A stretch of DNA of 53,701 nucleotides from CAYSEW01 sp964430245 (GTDB taxonomy: Bacteria > Bacteroidota > Bacteroidia > Flavobacteriales_D > Parvicellaceae): assembly GCA_964430245.1 (NCBI GenBank), contig CAYSEW010000019.1:1-53701 (forward strand), in the 5' to 3' direction. Below are positions 1 to 8,220 of the stretch, in pieces (position 1 is the stretch's first letter; every line of letters starts with the position of its first letter). The notes beneath the pieces are model-generated. The model saw only the letters and a program-made list of their open reading frames with translations. It did not search any database and had not been told where the DNA came from. The translations under genes and the position numbers were made by a program.

Positions 1-8
1 CGAGGTCA
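1..8 (+). tRNA. 3' end of a truncated tRNA (acceptor strand and discriminator)
   Basis: The window opens with CGAGGTC followed by A. This matches the 3' acceptor strand plus discriminator base of a Bacteroidota tRNA without an encoded CCA, and a Rho-independent terminator follows directly. The rest of the gene lies outside the window, so identity is a guess; a tRNA whose 5' end is GACCTCG would fit. Near-copies of the same end recur at 156-171 and 275-290. Confidence 0.4.
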
Positions 9-12
9 CTAA

Positions 13-126
13 GAGAGCAAAGCTCAGCACTAAGTGCTGGGCTTTTTTTGTTTTTCAAGCGATGAAAGTAAACTTTTAAAAGTAAAGGAAAACAAAAAGT
101 CATGCGAAGCATAAAGCTTTGCTCTC
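13..126. repeat. 12-bp perfect inverted repeat with arms at 13-24 and 115-126
   Basis: GAGAGCAAAGCT at 13-24 is the exact reverse complement of 115-126. The arms enclose the first terminator and 70 bases of A-rich DNA without a gene. Function unknown. It could be the remnant of a small insertion next to the tRNA end, or chance. Confidence 0.35.
21..49 (+). terminator. Rho-independent terminator after the truncated tRNA
   Basis: A 10-bp stem is formed by 21-30 and 34-43 with one G-T wobble and a 3-base loop (TAA). A run of seven Ts follows. It would end the transcript of the tRNA cut by the window edge. Confidence 0.75.
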
Positions 127-155
127 GGAATTCGGAGTATGAAGGATCATAAAAT

Positions 156-171
156 AATCCTGTCGAGGTCA
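156..171 (+). repeat. tRNA-3'-end-like fragment, copy 2
   Basis: AATCCTGTCGAGGTCA reads as the last T-loop bases, the 3' T-stem strand, the acceptor strand and the discriminator of a tRNA. It repeats the CGAGGTCA at the window start. No matching 5' half (GACCTCG) lies upstream, so this is a fragment and not a gene. It is followed, like copy 1, by a terminator. Confidence 0.45.
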
Positions 172-175
172 CAGA

Positions 176-212
176 AGCCAGGTTCTTCCTTTTGGAAGGT
201 TCTGGCTTTTTT
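176..212 (+). terminator. Rho-independent terminator behind tRNA fragment 2
   Basis: AGCCAG (176-181) pairs with CTGGCT (202-207). An inner CTTCC/GGAAG stem sits above a small internal loop, and six Ts follow. It has the same arrangement as the terminator at 21-49. Confidence 0.65.
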
Positions 213-273
213 GCTTTGAATCAGGATAAAATCTATTGAACCGAGTAAAGCGAGTTCACTGACCAAAGGGAAG

Positions 274-296
274 TAATCCTGCTGAGGTTGCAGAAG
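274..296 (+). repeat. tRNA-3'-end-like fragment, copy 3 (degenerate)
   Basis: These 23 bases match 155-177 at 19 positions; all four differences are transitions. Again no 5' tRNA half is present. The copy is more decayed than copy 2 and leads into the gene at 358. Between copies 2 and 3 I see no gene. Confidence 0.4.
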
Positions 297-357
297 ATAA
301 GTTTTTTTATATTTGAGTTAATGTCAGCTAGAGTAATAAAAAATAAGAAACTTATAG

Positions 358-1014
358 ATGCATAATTTTGATGATTTAGCTAGTAAATTTCAAAGCGTAA
401 CTTTGTCAAAGGACAAACAAGGGAACGATATTTTAAATATCTATGCTTATCCTATTGCAGGTAAATTTACCAAGTTCCAAAAGTTTGGTTTTGTTATTTC
501 TGCCTTTGTTGTTTTTTTGGTTGTGTGTTTTAGAGAGCTTAATATTCACACAGAATTCCCCCATTTGGGATACGCTAATTGGGCTATTTTTATACTTTTT
601 TTAGTATTGTTTATTACTATTGCTTGTGTTCTTTTTACAAATTCCGTTTTTGAAATCAGATCAAAATTTTTAAAATTTAAAACAGTTAGTTTTAAAAGGA
701 TTACTATAGATGACCGAAAGGTGAATTTAGATGAAGTTGAAAAATTTATTTGCGAACTCCGATATGAAGGTGATTTTGGCGACCATGACGAAATCAGTTC
801 CAATGACACCTATTCCAGGAAAAGCACAAGGAGAGAAATACTAGAAATAGTATATAGAAACGGAAAAAAGGTTAGGTTGTATTATAGATTTGATTGGGAT
901 GTTGGTCTTGCTATGATAGATTTAATTCAATCCTTTTTAGGTCTTGAAGAAAAAGTTATGATTAGCAAATACCACTACGAGCTTTACAATAAAAAATCAA
1001 TTTCTGATTCTTAA
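358..1014 (+). CDS. Hypothetical two-TM membrane protein with a C-terminal soluble domain
   Basis: 218 aa, function not recognised. Two hydrophobic helices lie at about residues 43-59 and 73-94, separated by a short polar loop. A soluble C-terminal domain of about 120 residues, rich in beta-prone and charged residues, follows. The layout resembles bacterial PH-like membrane proteins, but no diagnostic motif is present. The ATG at 358 is preceded by an A-rich leader without a clear ribosome-binding site. The next gene is convergent, so this one is probably transcribed alone. Confidence 0.75.
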   Translation: MHNFDDLASKFQSVTLSKDKQGNDILNIYAYPIAGKFTKFQKFGFVISAFVVFLVVCFRELNIHTEFPHLGYANWAIFILFLVLFITIACVLFTNSVFEIRSKFLKFKTVSFKRITIDDRKVNLDEVEKFICELRYEGDFGDHDEISSNDTYSRKSTRREILEIVYRNGKKVRLYYRFDWDVGLAMIDLIQSFLGLEEKVMISKYHYELYNKKSISDS

Positions 1015-1139
1015 TACCTATATCAATTATAATCCACCTTTATTTTTGGGTAACTAGCTATGAAACAGGTATTTAAGTGACACTGTATTTTTATCTCTCT
1101 TTTTTAATGTTTGAGTATTAACAGTCTTTATATGGGTGT

Positions 1140-2630
1140 TTAAAAAGAAATATTTGAATTTTTCATGTAATGTATTAATGTGCCCAAGCCCACAACAGAG
1201 ATAATAGAACCCAAAATTATTTTAACCGGTTTTTTTTTGATTATAGTTGTTTCCAAAATGTCTTTATCGTTATTTTCATAGTAGTCATCAGAAATCTCTA
1301 AAGGAAGTTCATAAACTGCAGAAAATTGTTCATCTTCTGAAATATCGTTCCATTGTTGTCCATGTGATAATGAGGTCATATGAACTCTATTTTCTGATTT
1401 TTTGGAGTTATTATGAGTGATATGATAGTTATCTGGCTGGTTTTTCATCCAGTTTGTATAGGACCACTTTTTACCATTGCTCCAGTACCAATGGTCAGCA
1501 CCAGTGTCGTTGCCACATCCTTTTCTGACTCCGCCTAGCCAAACGTCTTCTCCGTTTGATATTTCCTTAACTTTATTATTCTCTAGAGCATTAGATATAG
1601 AAGCTAGGCTACCACCCATCTCAATAGCACGTTTGTTGTGCTCATTCCAAGTCATCTTCTCTGGAATTAACTTGTAGTAACTCAAGGGTTCAGTATTAAT
1701 TTTATTTTGTTTCGTTTGAGTCAGATCTAAAATTTCTTTTTGAGAATCTTGACTTGTAACTTTTAAAACTGTTGTAGTTTCAGGATCGTAGTGTATTATA
1801 GGAACTGGATAACTACCAGCCTCCTCAACGCCTGAAGGCCAATGGTCTACTGTTTCCCATTCCCCCAATCGCGGAGGAACATTAATTTGTCTATTAGTGT
1901 GAGCGGCATAACGTACTCCTTTTTCTGTAAAAATCACCCATTTATTCCACTCAGATTTGTTAAGTAGTCTACCACAGTTTTGAAAACCGATGAAAATTGA
2001 AGGATTATTTGTGTGTTGGTAATGGCCAGCTTCGGTCCCAAAGATTCGATTTTTATGTTTATTTTCAACGAAAACATAGTTTCCATTCACTTCCGAGCTT
2101 CCAGCGCCAGAGACCACGAGGTTCTTCGGAAGGGGGGGTGTTTTGGTCATTTCAGAAACTTCTTGTAATGTTGAGATAGGTATTTCATAAATTGCGGAAA
2201 ATTCATGTAATAAGGAAGCATCATTCCATTCTCCATTTTCCCATAACATCACTCGGTTTTCATCATGTTTTGTGTAGTTGTTAGGTTCTCCCGCTCTCCA
2301 GTTAGTGTAAGACCACTCTTTAGCGTTCGACCATTTCCAATGATCAGATCCAGGTCCATTTCCACAGCCTTTCCTTACCCCTCCAATCCATACAATGTCT
2401 CCACTTGCAATTCTCCTTACTTGGTCGTTTTCAGTTGCGTTGGTGATGCATGCGAGGCTTCCACCCATCAAGGCAGCAAGTTTTTGATGCTCTGTCCAAG
2501 TCATCTTTTTTGGAATGTATCTGTAAAAGCTCAATGTAGTTGTGTTGGATCCATTTTGAGCCATTAGTATTGAGCCAGCAAATGAAAACAACAAAATCGA
2601 GAAAATTTTTATCGATAATAATTTAAACAT
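1140..2630 (-). CDS. Exported protein with two C-type lectin-like domains and a C-terminal TM anchor
   Basis: 496 aa. A signal peptide ends near residue 24. The first C-type lectin-like domain (about 32-151) carries EPN at 115-117 and WND at 135-137. The second (about 315-443) carries QPD at 398-400 and WND at 427-429. In Ca-dependent lectins EPN goes with mannose-type and QPD with galactose-type ligands; both domains also keep the WIGG/WLGG core. An unassigned linker domain (about 165-285) separates them, and a hydrophobic helix at about 469-487 near the C-terminus probably anchors the protein. It likely binds glycans at the cell surface; ligand and specificity are inferred from motifs only. 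It stands alone between a convergent gene and a 175-bp spacer. Confidence 0.8.
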   Translation of the reverse strand: MFKLLSIKIFSILLFSFAGSILMAQNGSNTTTLSFYRYIPKKMTWTEHQKLAALMGGSLACITNATENDQVRRIASGDIVWIGGVRKGCGNGPGSDHWKWSNAKEWSYTNWRAGEPNNYTKHDENRVMLWENGEWNDASLLHEFSAIYEIPISTLQEVSEMTKTPPLPKNLVVSGAGSSEVNGNYVFVENKHKNRIFGTEAGHYQHTNNPSIFIGFQNCGRLLNKSEWNKWVIFTEKGVRYAAHTNRQINVPPRLGEWETVDHWPSGVEEAGSYPVPIIHYDPETTTVLKVTSQDSQKEILDLTQTKQNKINTEPLSYYKLIPEKMTWNEHNKRAIEMGGSLASISNALENNKVKEISNGEDVWLGGVRKGCGNDTGADHWYWSNGKKWSYTNWMKNQPDNYHITHNNSKKSENRVHMTSLSHGQQWNDISEDEQFSAVYELPLEISDDYYENNDKDILETTIIKKKPVKIILGSIISVVGLGTLIHYMKNSNISF

Positions 2631-2805
2631 AGTACAAATGTTAGGTGGTTTATAATAAAAATATCAATTATTATACCATAATTTATTTTGGTATTTTTCT
2701 TAGTTATTAAATTTAAATAGTCGGAAAAACTGAATCTATATATGTTAATCACTAAATCAGTCCAATTTAAGCGGTCTTTTTTTGTTTAAAGATTGATTAT
2801 GTTAT

Positions 2806-4610
2806 TCATATTATTTTTAATAATATAAAATGCTTTAGGTTATTTCTGAAGTGTTCTTGTCTTTTTAAGCAAAACATTTTCATGGTATTTAAGCCATTGT
2901 AGTACTCTTTTATTCCATCTTTTTGACCCCATCTATAATAATGCTCTTCTATTACTGGATCAAACAGTTCTTTGTAAGAAAGTAGTATTTTACTAAGCCG
3001 TTCTGGAGAAAAGTCATTTTCTAATAAGTAATCTACCCTTTTTTTAAATGCTAGAACAAAAGGTTTTTGGTTGAATAGATAGGAGATAAAAATATTCCCC
3101 CAATCTTTAGATTCATTGTTAATTACTTGATTGAACATATTTTGATCTGGCTTCCAAATACAAGCATCCATATCAATTAAAATAAATTTCCATTTATGAC
3201 TTTTGCCTTTTTGTTTCCATAAAAAAGTGTTATTTCCAGGCCAATCATTATTTTGAAAAAACATTTCAGCTGCGAGCCAGTCGATAAGAGAAGGGAGATT
3301 GTAATTAACAATAACACTATCATAAGGTAAGTTAGGGTTATTTTTTATCAATTTTAATAGCTCATTTAGCTTGCCAGGTTTGTTATTTGTGTATCCTTTC
3401 TCATCTGCGTCAATTAATTTCTTTTTCTTAAGATCATATTTATTAGCAATAGCTTTTAGGTCCATTCTTTCTCTTACACCATGAATTCCCCAATATTCAC
3501 CATTTAAATACATTTTAACAGGTTTGTATGCCATTACTTCAAGGTTTAAACTTCCACAAGCATCAGCAATAAACCCATCTACAAATGGTTTGGTGCCCCA
3601 ACCTGAATATGCAGATCTTAGGATGATTTTATCAGCCTTATGATTGAGGTTTAAAAATTCATTTATATTGTTCGATTCATTAAGATAAATTCGTAAACTT
3701 TTTTGAGGTGCTTTTGGTGTCATTAACCCATGAATTCTCCACTTAAAGGTTTCATTGACATATTCGTTATTGCTGTCAATAAGCTGTAAATGACAAGATT
3801 GTTTTCTTTTTTTAAAAAGGTAATAATTGCCAGAGTTATTTTCGTCTTTTGGGTTAAAGGAATTACCTGGAACATAGCATCCAGAATCAGCATCAAATAA
3901 CCAGTTCCTATCTGCTATGAAGTTAGCTATTGGAAGTTTGTCATTGGTTTTAGCTCCCAAAATATAATTAACATTCAATGAATCAACTATAGTTGATTCA
4001 TTATAAGCTAACAATTTAAGTTGATGTAAAGTGGAAAAATCACCTATTGGTTCATTCCAATTATGTGCATATTTGATGTAATTTTTACTACTAGTTGGAA
4101 TTTGGCTTAATTTATTAGGGAAATCATAGATTGAGAAACTTATAGTGCTTCCTTTAGATGTAATTGTGTCATTTTTGTAAATCAACACAAAAAAAGTTGT
4201 GTTTGGCGCTGAAAATTTTATTGTTAAAGAATCTGAATGGTAAATTCCAGGCTTTTTAGATGCTTCTATTGATGAGGCCCTATAATACAATGGGTTAAAA
4301 TGCTCTGTTAATGTATTAATGCCTTTTCTTGCACTTTNNNNNNNNNNNNNNNNNNNNNNNNNNNNNNNNNNNNNNNNNNNNNNNNNNNNNNNNNNNNNNN
4401 NNNNNNNNNNNNNNNNNNNNNNNNNNNNNNNNNNNNNTTAATGCCTTTTCTTGCACTTTCGAAAACCCATTTATCAACATCGTTAGATTTCTTTTTTTCT
4501 TCAGAACATTGAATAAACAAACCTGCTATTATTACTCCTAGGACTAATATAGGCTTTACAATATTTTCGTTTAAAAAATTAATGGTGGAGTTAGCAGTCT
4601 TGCAATTCAT
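2806..4610 (-). CDS. CotH-family kinase-like lipoprotein, interrupted by a spurious 100-N gap
   Basis: The frame is broken by Ns at 4338-4437, but the 22 bases left of the gap (4316-4337) are repeated at 4438-4459. Removing the Ns and one copy gives one continuous frame of 560 aa, with ...ESARKGINTLTEHFNPLYY... across the join. The N-terminus is hydrophobic and ends in IQC, a possible but atypical lipobox. A beta-rich domain like those accompanying bacterial CotH proteins follows, then the CotH region with GVRERMD (merged residues about 337-343), NNDWPGNN (413-420) and the DMD metal-binding motif (439-441). Spore-coat CotH proteins are atypical protein kinases; Bacteroidota homologues are envelope proteins whose substrates are unknown. 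Confidence 0.85.
4316..4459. other. Assembly gap (100 N) flanked by an exact 22-bp direct repeat
   Basis: The Ns occupy exactly 4338-4437. The 22 bases at 4316-4337 and 4438-4459 are identical, as expected when two overlapping contig ends were scaffolded without merging. Collapsing them shortens the gene by 122 bases and restores a frame divisible by three, so no sequence is probably missing. Confidence 0.9.
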
Positions 4611-4785
4611 TTAGAGAGTAAGCTAGTTGTTATTTAATACATAAAATAATTCAATTAAATCTTAATTACCAAACCGATAATAGGTTCTTGAAAATTATTA
4701 AAATATAAATGATGATTTAATTTTATTTTAGATTGGTTGTTTTTAATGTTTTTAATCATAACTCCATTTTTATTATCTTTATAAG

Positions 4786-4980
4786 ATGAATACTTATGAA
4801 TGTAATAAATGTGGAATGACGGTAAAAGCCCAATGTGGTAAATGCGATCTTCCTTTAGAAAATGCTCATCTTACTTTAGATGATGGTAGACAAGTGCAAA
4901 TTTCAAGGTGTCCTTCTTGTGAAGGCAAGATCAAGTCTCCTCTTTGCTGTGGCCAAGATATGAGCTGTGAAATGAATTGA
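4786..4980 (+). CDS. Small cysteine-rich zinc-ribbon-like protein
   Basis: 64 aa with ten cysteines. CxxC pairs at residues 6-9, 17-20 and 42-45, plus a CC near residue 53-54, suggest one or two structural Zn sites of the zinc-ribbon type. No signal peptide or TM helix, so it is probably cytoplasmic. The stop is one base before the start of the next gene, so the two are probably co-transcribed. Function not recognised; a metal-binding or nucleic-acid-binding role is possible. Confidence 0.8.
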   Translation: MNTYECNKCGMTVKAQCGKCDLPLENAHLTLDDGRQVQISRCPSCEGKIKSPLCCGQDMSCEMN

Positions 4981-4981
4981 A

Positions 4982-5320
4982 ATGGATCAAGAAGAAAAAT
5001 ATAGTGATTCTCCGGATAAGGAAATGACAATTTTTAAAGCTTATTCGTTTTTATTTAAACCTAAAGAGCTTGAATCTTTAAATCTATCTAACTCGGATTT
5101 TAAGTCAATGCTTGGAAAATGGCTTAGATTAACAGCGTACATTTTGATATTTGGTTTGTTTGTATTGTTTTTGATGTATCAGAAATTAAAAAAAGCCAAT
5201 TCAACTGATGATTTAGAAAGTGCAACTAATGGAATACTTGCAACACAGCTGTTAATGATATTAAGTCTTATTTTTCTATTTATTGGAATTAGTAATTTAC
5301 TGAAGTACTTAAAGTCTTAG
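4982..5320 (+). CDS. Small two-TM membrane protein
   Basis: 112 aa. A polar N-terminal stretch of about 45 residues is followed by hydrophobic helices at about 49-66 and 85-107, joined by a polar loop. No family recognised. It lies one base after the zinc-ribbon gene and nine bases before the next gene, suggesting one transcription unit running to about 8176. Confidence 0.75.
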   Translation: MDQEEKYSDSPDKEMTIFKAYSFLFKPKELESLNLSNSDFKSMLGKWLRLTAYILIFGLFVLFLMYQKLKKANSTDDLESATNGILATQLLMILSLIFLFIGISNLLKYLKS

Positions 5321-5329
5321 ATATTTAAT

Positions 5330-5965
5330 TTGAAATTGAAAAATTCATTACTTGTATTTTTTTGGTTCCTTATTTCAGTCAATGCTTTTCCTCAGATTGA
5401 GGAGGTTAGATTTGGTGCTAAAATAGGGGGTAATTACCAATATGATCAAGAATTAGATGGTGGTAGGGCTTTTGATGGTAAAATTTTATTTCATACTGGA
5501 TTTACATCTGAATTTATTATAGGTATAAAAAAGAAGTTTTCTTTACAAACAGAACTGTTATATACTGCTCAGGGATTTAGTGAAACATATTACCATAACC
5601 CTGTTTATCAGTATCATCAATTTAAAGATCAGGTGTCCATTAATTACCTAAGCTTACCCCTTTTAGCAAAATATAAATTCAATGATTATTTTAGTGTTGA
5701 AATGGGTCCATATCTGAGCTATATGCTTTATAATAGAATCAATTGGGAATTATTAAAAGGAAGTACTGCTTTTCATTCAGATGATAAGTATTATTTATGG
5801 AACAAAGATTTTGGATTAATTGTTGGTGTTGTTTATCATCTAAATAAAATGATAAATTTTGGGTTAAGATATAATTATGGTTTTTTGAAAATAGTTGAAT
5901 TTACAAGCTATAATACTCAAATGTTTCAGTTTTATATAGGTTATAATCAAAAAAGGATAAAGTGA
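5330..5965 (+). CDS. Outer-membrane beta-barrel protein (porin-like)
   Basis: 211 aa. A signal peptide ends near residue 21. The mature part has alternating hydrophobic/aromatic strands and the typical Bacteroidota barrel start (VRFGAKIGGNY), ending in an aromatic strand (QFYIGYNQ). This fits the small eight-stranded outer-membrane barrels common in the phylum. The start is taken as TTG at 5330, because no ATG lies at the front of the signal peptide. Ligand unknown. Confidence 0.8.
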   Translation: MKLKNSLLVFFWFLISVNAFPQIEEVRFGAKIGGNYQYDQELDGGRAFDGKILFHTGFTSEFIIGIKKKFSLQTELLYTAQGFSETYYHNPVYQYHQFKDQVSINYLSLPLLAKYKFNDYFSVEMGPYLSYMLYNRINWELLKGSTAFHSDDKYYLWNKDFGLIVGVVYHLNKMINFGLRYNYGFLKIVEFTSYNTQMFQFYIGYNQKRIK

Positions 5966-5968
5966 TTT

Positions 5969-6937
5969 ATGATAAGAAGTTTTATAATGCTTAACTTTAT
6001 TAAAGTTATAATAGTAAAAAATTTGAAAAGACATCTTCTATTAATATTTACATTGCTTTTAACTAAGTTTTGTTTTACTCAGCATAGCTTTTATGCAGGT
6101 GGATCATTTGATATTGGAGTTCCTATGAGTAATCAGTTTGGTGCTACTGGCACTAGGCTTTCTACACATGCTTTATCTGGACATTATGCTGGCAACATTG
6201 GTTTTCAATGGAGGATAATGGATCGATTTTCAGTAGAGCTTGGAATTGGTCAGGCTTACGATACTTGGAGGATGAGAGACAATGAATTTGAATCTCGTCA
6301 TGATGGTTTTATAGTTAAATTAGACAATAATCATTATAGCTGGAATTACTTTGCCAATTTAGCTTATTATTATCCTCTGATAGAGGAGGATCTTTATTTA
6401 TATGGTCAGTTGGGTTACTCATTCAATCAGCTTTCTACTAATTCATTGAATAAAGTTGAGGAATTTGAACAGGTGAAGAATGATGTATATGAGTCTATCA
6501 ATATGTCTACTACTTATTTCGCAAGAAATAGGTCTATTGTACCTGAATTAGGTGTACAGAAAAAGATGGGAAATCATTTAATTAGCGCTGGATTAAAATT
6601 AAATTTTGGAGACGCGATTATAAAATCTGGTAAATATGATGTGTTGAATTTAATAGATACTACAATAGTTACCAATGACAGCTATTCTTCTAAAGGTAAC
6701 TTTTTGGCATTAAGTATTAAATACAGCTATTTGATTCATGAGATCGCTAAAAAGGATCCTAAAGAAAAATCGGAAAAAGAGAAAAAAACCAAGAAAGAAA
6801 AAGTTAAAAAAGAGAAAAAGGCTAGAAAAAAGAAGAAAGAAAAAGGTAAAAAAAGTGAAAGATCTCGTTCTACAAGATATAGATATCTTCCAGACGATAT
6901 TTTTGAAGAGGATTATAATCCCCCTTCACCTTATTAA
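5969..6937 (+). CDS. Outer-membrane beta-barrel protein with a lysine-rich C-terminal extension
   Basis: 322 aa from the first ATG. The signal peptide ends at FCFTQ near residue 38, so translation may really begin later (ATG at 5987, or a TTG near residue 19). Residues about 40-258 show barrel strands with aromatic girdles. Residues about 261-300 are almost entirely Lys/Glu/Arg, and an acidic, Pro-containing end follows. Such a charged tail is not needed for a barrel and may reach into the periplasm. The gene starts four bases after the preceding barrel gene and belongs to the same run of plus-strand envelope genes. Confidence 0.75.
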   Translation: MIRSFIMLNFIKVIIVKNLKRHLLLIFTLLLTKFCFTQHSFYAGGSFDIGVPMSNQFGATGTRLSTHALSGHYAGNIGFQWRIMDRFSVELGIGQAYDTWRMRDNEFESRHDGFIVKLDNNHYSWNYFANLAYYYPLIEEDLYLYGQLGYSFNQLSTNSLNKVEEFEQVKNDVYESINMSTTYFARNRSIVPELGVQKKMGNHLISAGLKLNFGDAIIKSGKYDVLNLIDTTIVTNDSYSSKGNFLALSIKYSYLIHEIAKKDPKEKSEKEKKTKKEKVKKEKKARKKKKEKGKKSERSRSTRYRYLPDDIFEEDYNPPSPY

Positions 6938-6945
6938 GGATATTT

Positions 6946-7770
6946 ATGAAAACAATTTTTAAAATATTATTTGTATGCTCAATCATTAGCTTTCAATCCT
7001 GTACCAAACAGTCTATTGATATTGATGTTATTGAGGTTGCTTGTAGGAATTTCACTTTAGAAAGGCCTTCTTATCAAAGATTAAGCGATCCTTGTCAGGG
7101 AGGTACTACTGCTTCATTTGATGTTACCTTTGAATTTAGAAGTGGAGAGGTTGATTGTTTTTATTCCTTGCATTTGTTCCCAGATTTTTATGATGAAAAT
7201 GATGACCTGATCAATAATGCTACTTTTTCTTCTCAATTGTTAAAATCAGATCCAGAAATTTCTATAGTGGATGATGTAATTACATTTAGGTTTGATATTG
7301 AGTTTAATAGTGCTGCAGATGCGAATGATTTTAATCATATGATCCTTAGGTTCAATACTAAAACAGAAACTGATGAGGAAAGTAACTCTTTGGAAATTAG
7401 AATGAATACAGAATGCTCAGTAGTAAATCCAAGTTCTTATAATGTAAACCCTAATACTGTAAATATTCCAGGTTCTCAAACATTTTTCACTATTAAATTA
7501 TGGGACAATGCAGCGGAAGATGGTGACCTTGTTTCTTTATATTTGAATGGGATGTGGATCATTGAAAATCATTTCTTACTTAATCTTCCAGGTACTGATT
7601 TTACTTATTCTACTTCTTTATTGAATCCTGGATCTAATGATCTGGTGGTGTTTGCTCTTAATGAAGGGTCTTCGGGTCCTAATACAGTAAGTATTTCCAT
7701 TAATGGTCAGGAGATCGAAAATTTTAGTCCTGGAATGCTAACAGGGGAAGCAGTTCAAATCAATTTTTAA
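6946..7770 (+). CDS. Lipoprotein of unknown function
   Basis: 274 aa. The N-terminus is a lipoprotein signal peptide with the acylated Cys at residue 19 (SFQSC). The mature protein is beta-rich and seems to consist of two Ig-like halves, the second starting near residue 165 (NVNPNTVNIPGSQTFF). No family is recognised with confidence. It begins eight bases after the barrel gene and likely acts with it in the outer membrane. Confidence 0.75.
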   Translation: MKTIFKILFVCSIISFQSCTKQSIDIDVIEVACRNFTLERPSYQRLSDPCQGGTTASFDVTFEFRSGEVDCFYSLHLFPDFYDENDDLINNATFSSQLLKSDPEISIVDDVITFRFDIEFNSAADANDFNHMILRFNTKTETDEESNSLEIRMNTECSVVNPSSYNVNPNTVNIPGSQTFFTIKLWDNAAEDGDLVSLYLNGMWIIENHFLLNLPGTDFTYSTSLLNPGSNDLVVFALNEGSSGPNTVSISINGQEIENFSPGMLTGEAVQINF

Positions 7771-7786
7771 TATTTAAACTCTAATA

Positions 7787-8176
7787 ATGAAAAACTTAAC
7801 TTTTATTTTATTGCTTATAAGCAGTTCTTTTGTGATTGGTCAATCAAGGATTTCAAATGAACAAGTTACTACTAATAAAGAAGGCTTAAAGTATTATAAT
7901 TCTAATCCATTTACTGGTGTCGTTTATTTAAATCATAAAAATGGTAATGTATGGAAAGAAGCTGCTTATGTTGATGGTAAATTACAAGGTGTATCTAAGG
8001 GTTACTATGAAAGTGGTCAAATTTGGTTTGAACAGGAAATTTCAAATGGACAATATGTGTACATTAAGAAATGGCATGATAATGGGCAGCTAAAAAGCGA
8101 ACAGTATTATAAAAAAGCTAGGGTTTCTTCCTATAAAGAATGGGATCAAGATGGTAATCTTGTCAAAGAGGAATAA
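7787..8176 (+). CDS. Exported MORN/YwqK-type repeat protein
   Basis: 129 aa. A signal peptide ends around residue 18. The rest consists of short repeats of the MORN-like YwqK type (YESGQIWFE, HDNGQLKSE, DQDGNLVKE). Proteins of this kind are often annotated as antitoxin YwqK, but no toxin gene is adjacent, so that label should not be used here. Probably a small envelope repeat protein and the last gene of the plus-strand run from 4786. Confidence 0.75.
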   Translation: MKNLTFILLLISSSFVIGQSRISNEQVTTNKEGLKYYNSNPFTGVVYLNHKNGNVWKEAAYVDGKLQGVSKGYYESGQIWFEQEISNGQYVYIKKWHDNGQLKSEQYYKKARVSSYKEWDQDGNLVKEE

Positions 8177-8220
8177 AGTATTTCTGCAATTCTAATATCA
8201 TTTATTTGTTACACTGATCC

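Noticed and set aside
6738..6962. Lys/Arg-rich reading frame of 74 codons
   Set aside because: It is the +1 frame of the A-rich, lysine-coding tail of the barrel gene and only reflects base composition.
7787..8176. YwqK-like antitoxin of a toxin-antitoxin pair
   Set aside because: It has a signal peptide and no toxin candidate next to it; MORN-like repeats alone do not support the role.
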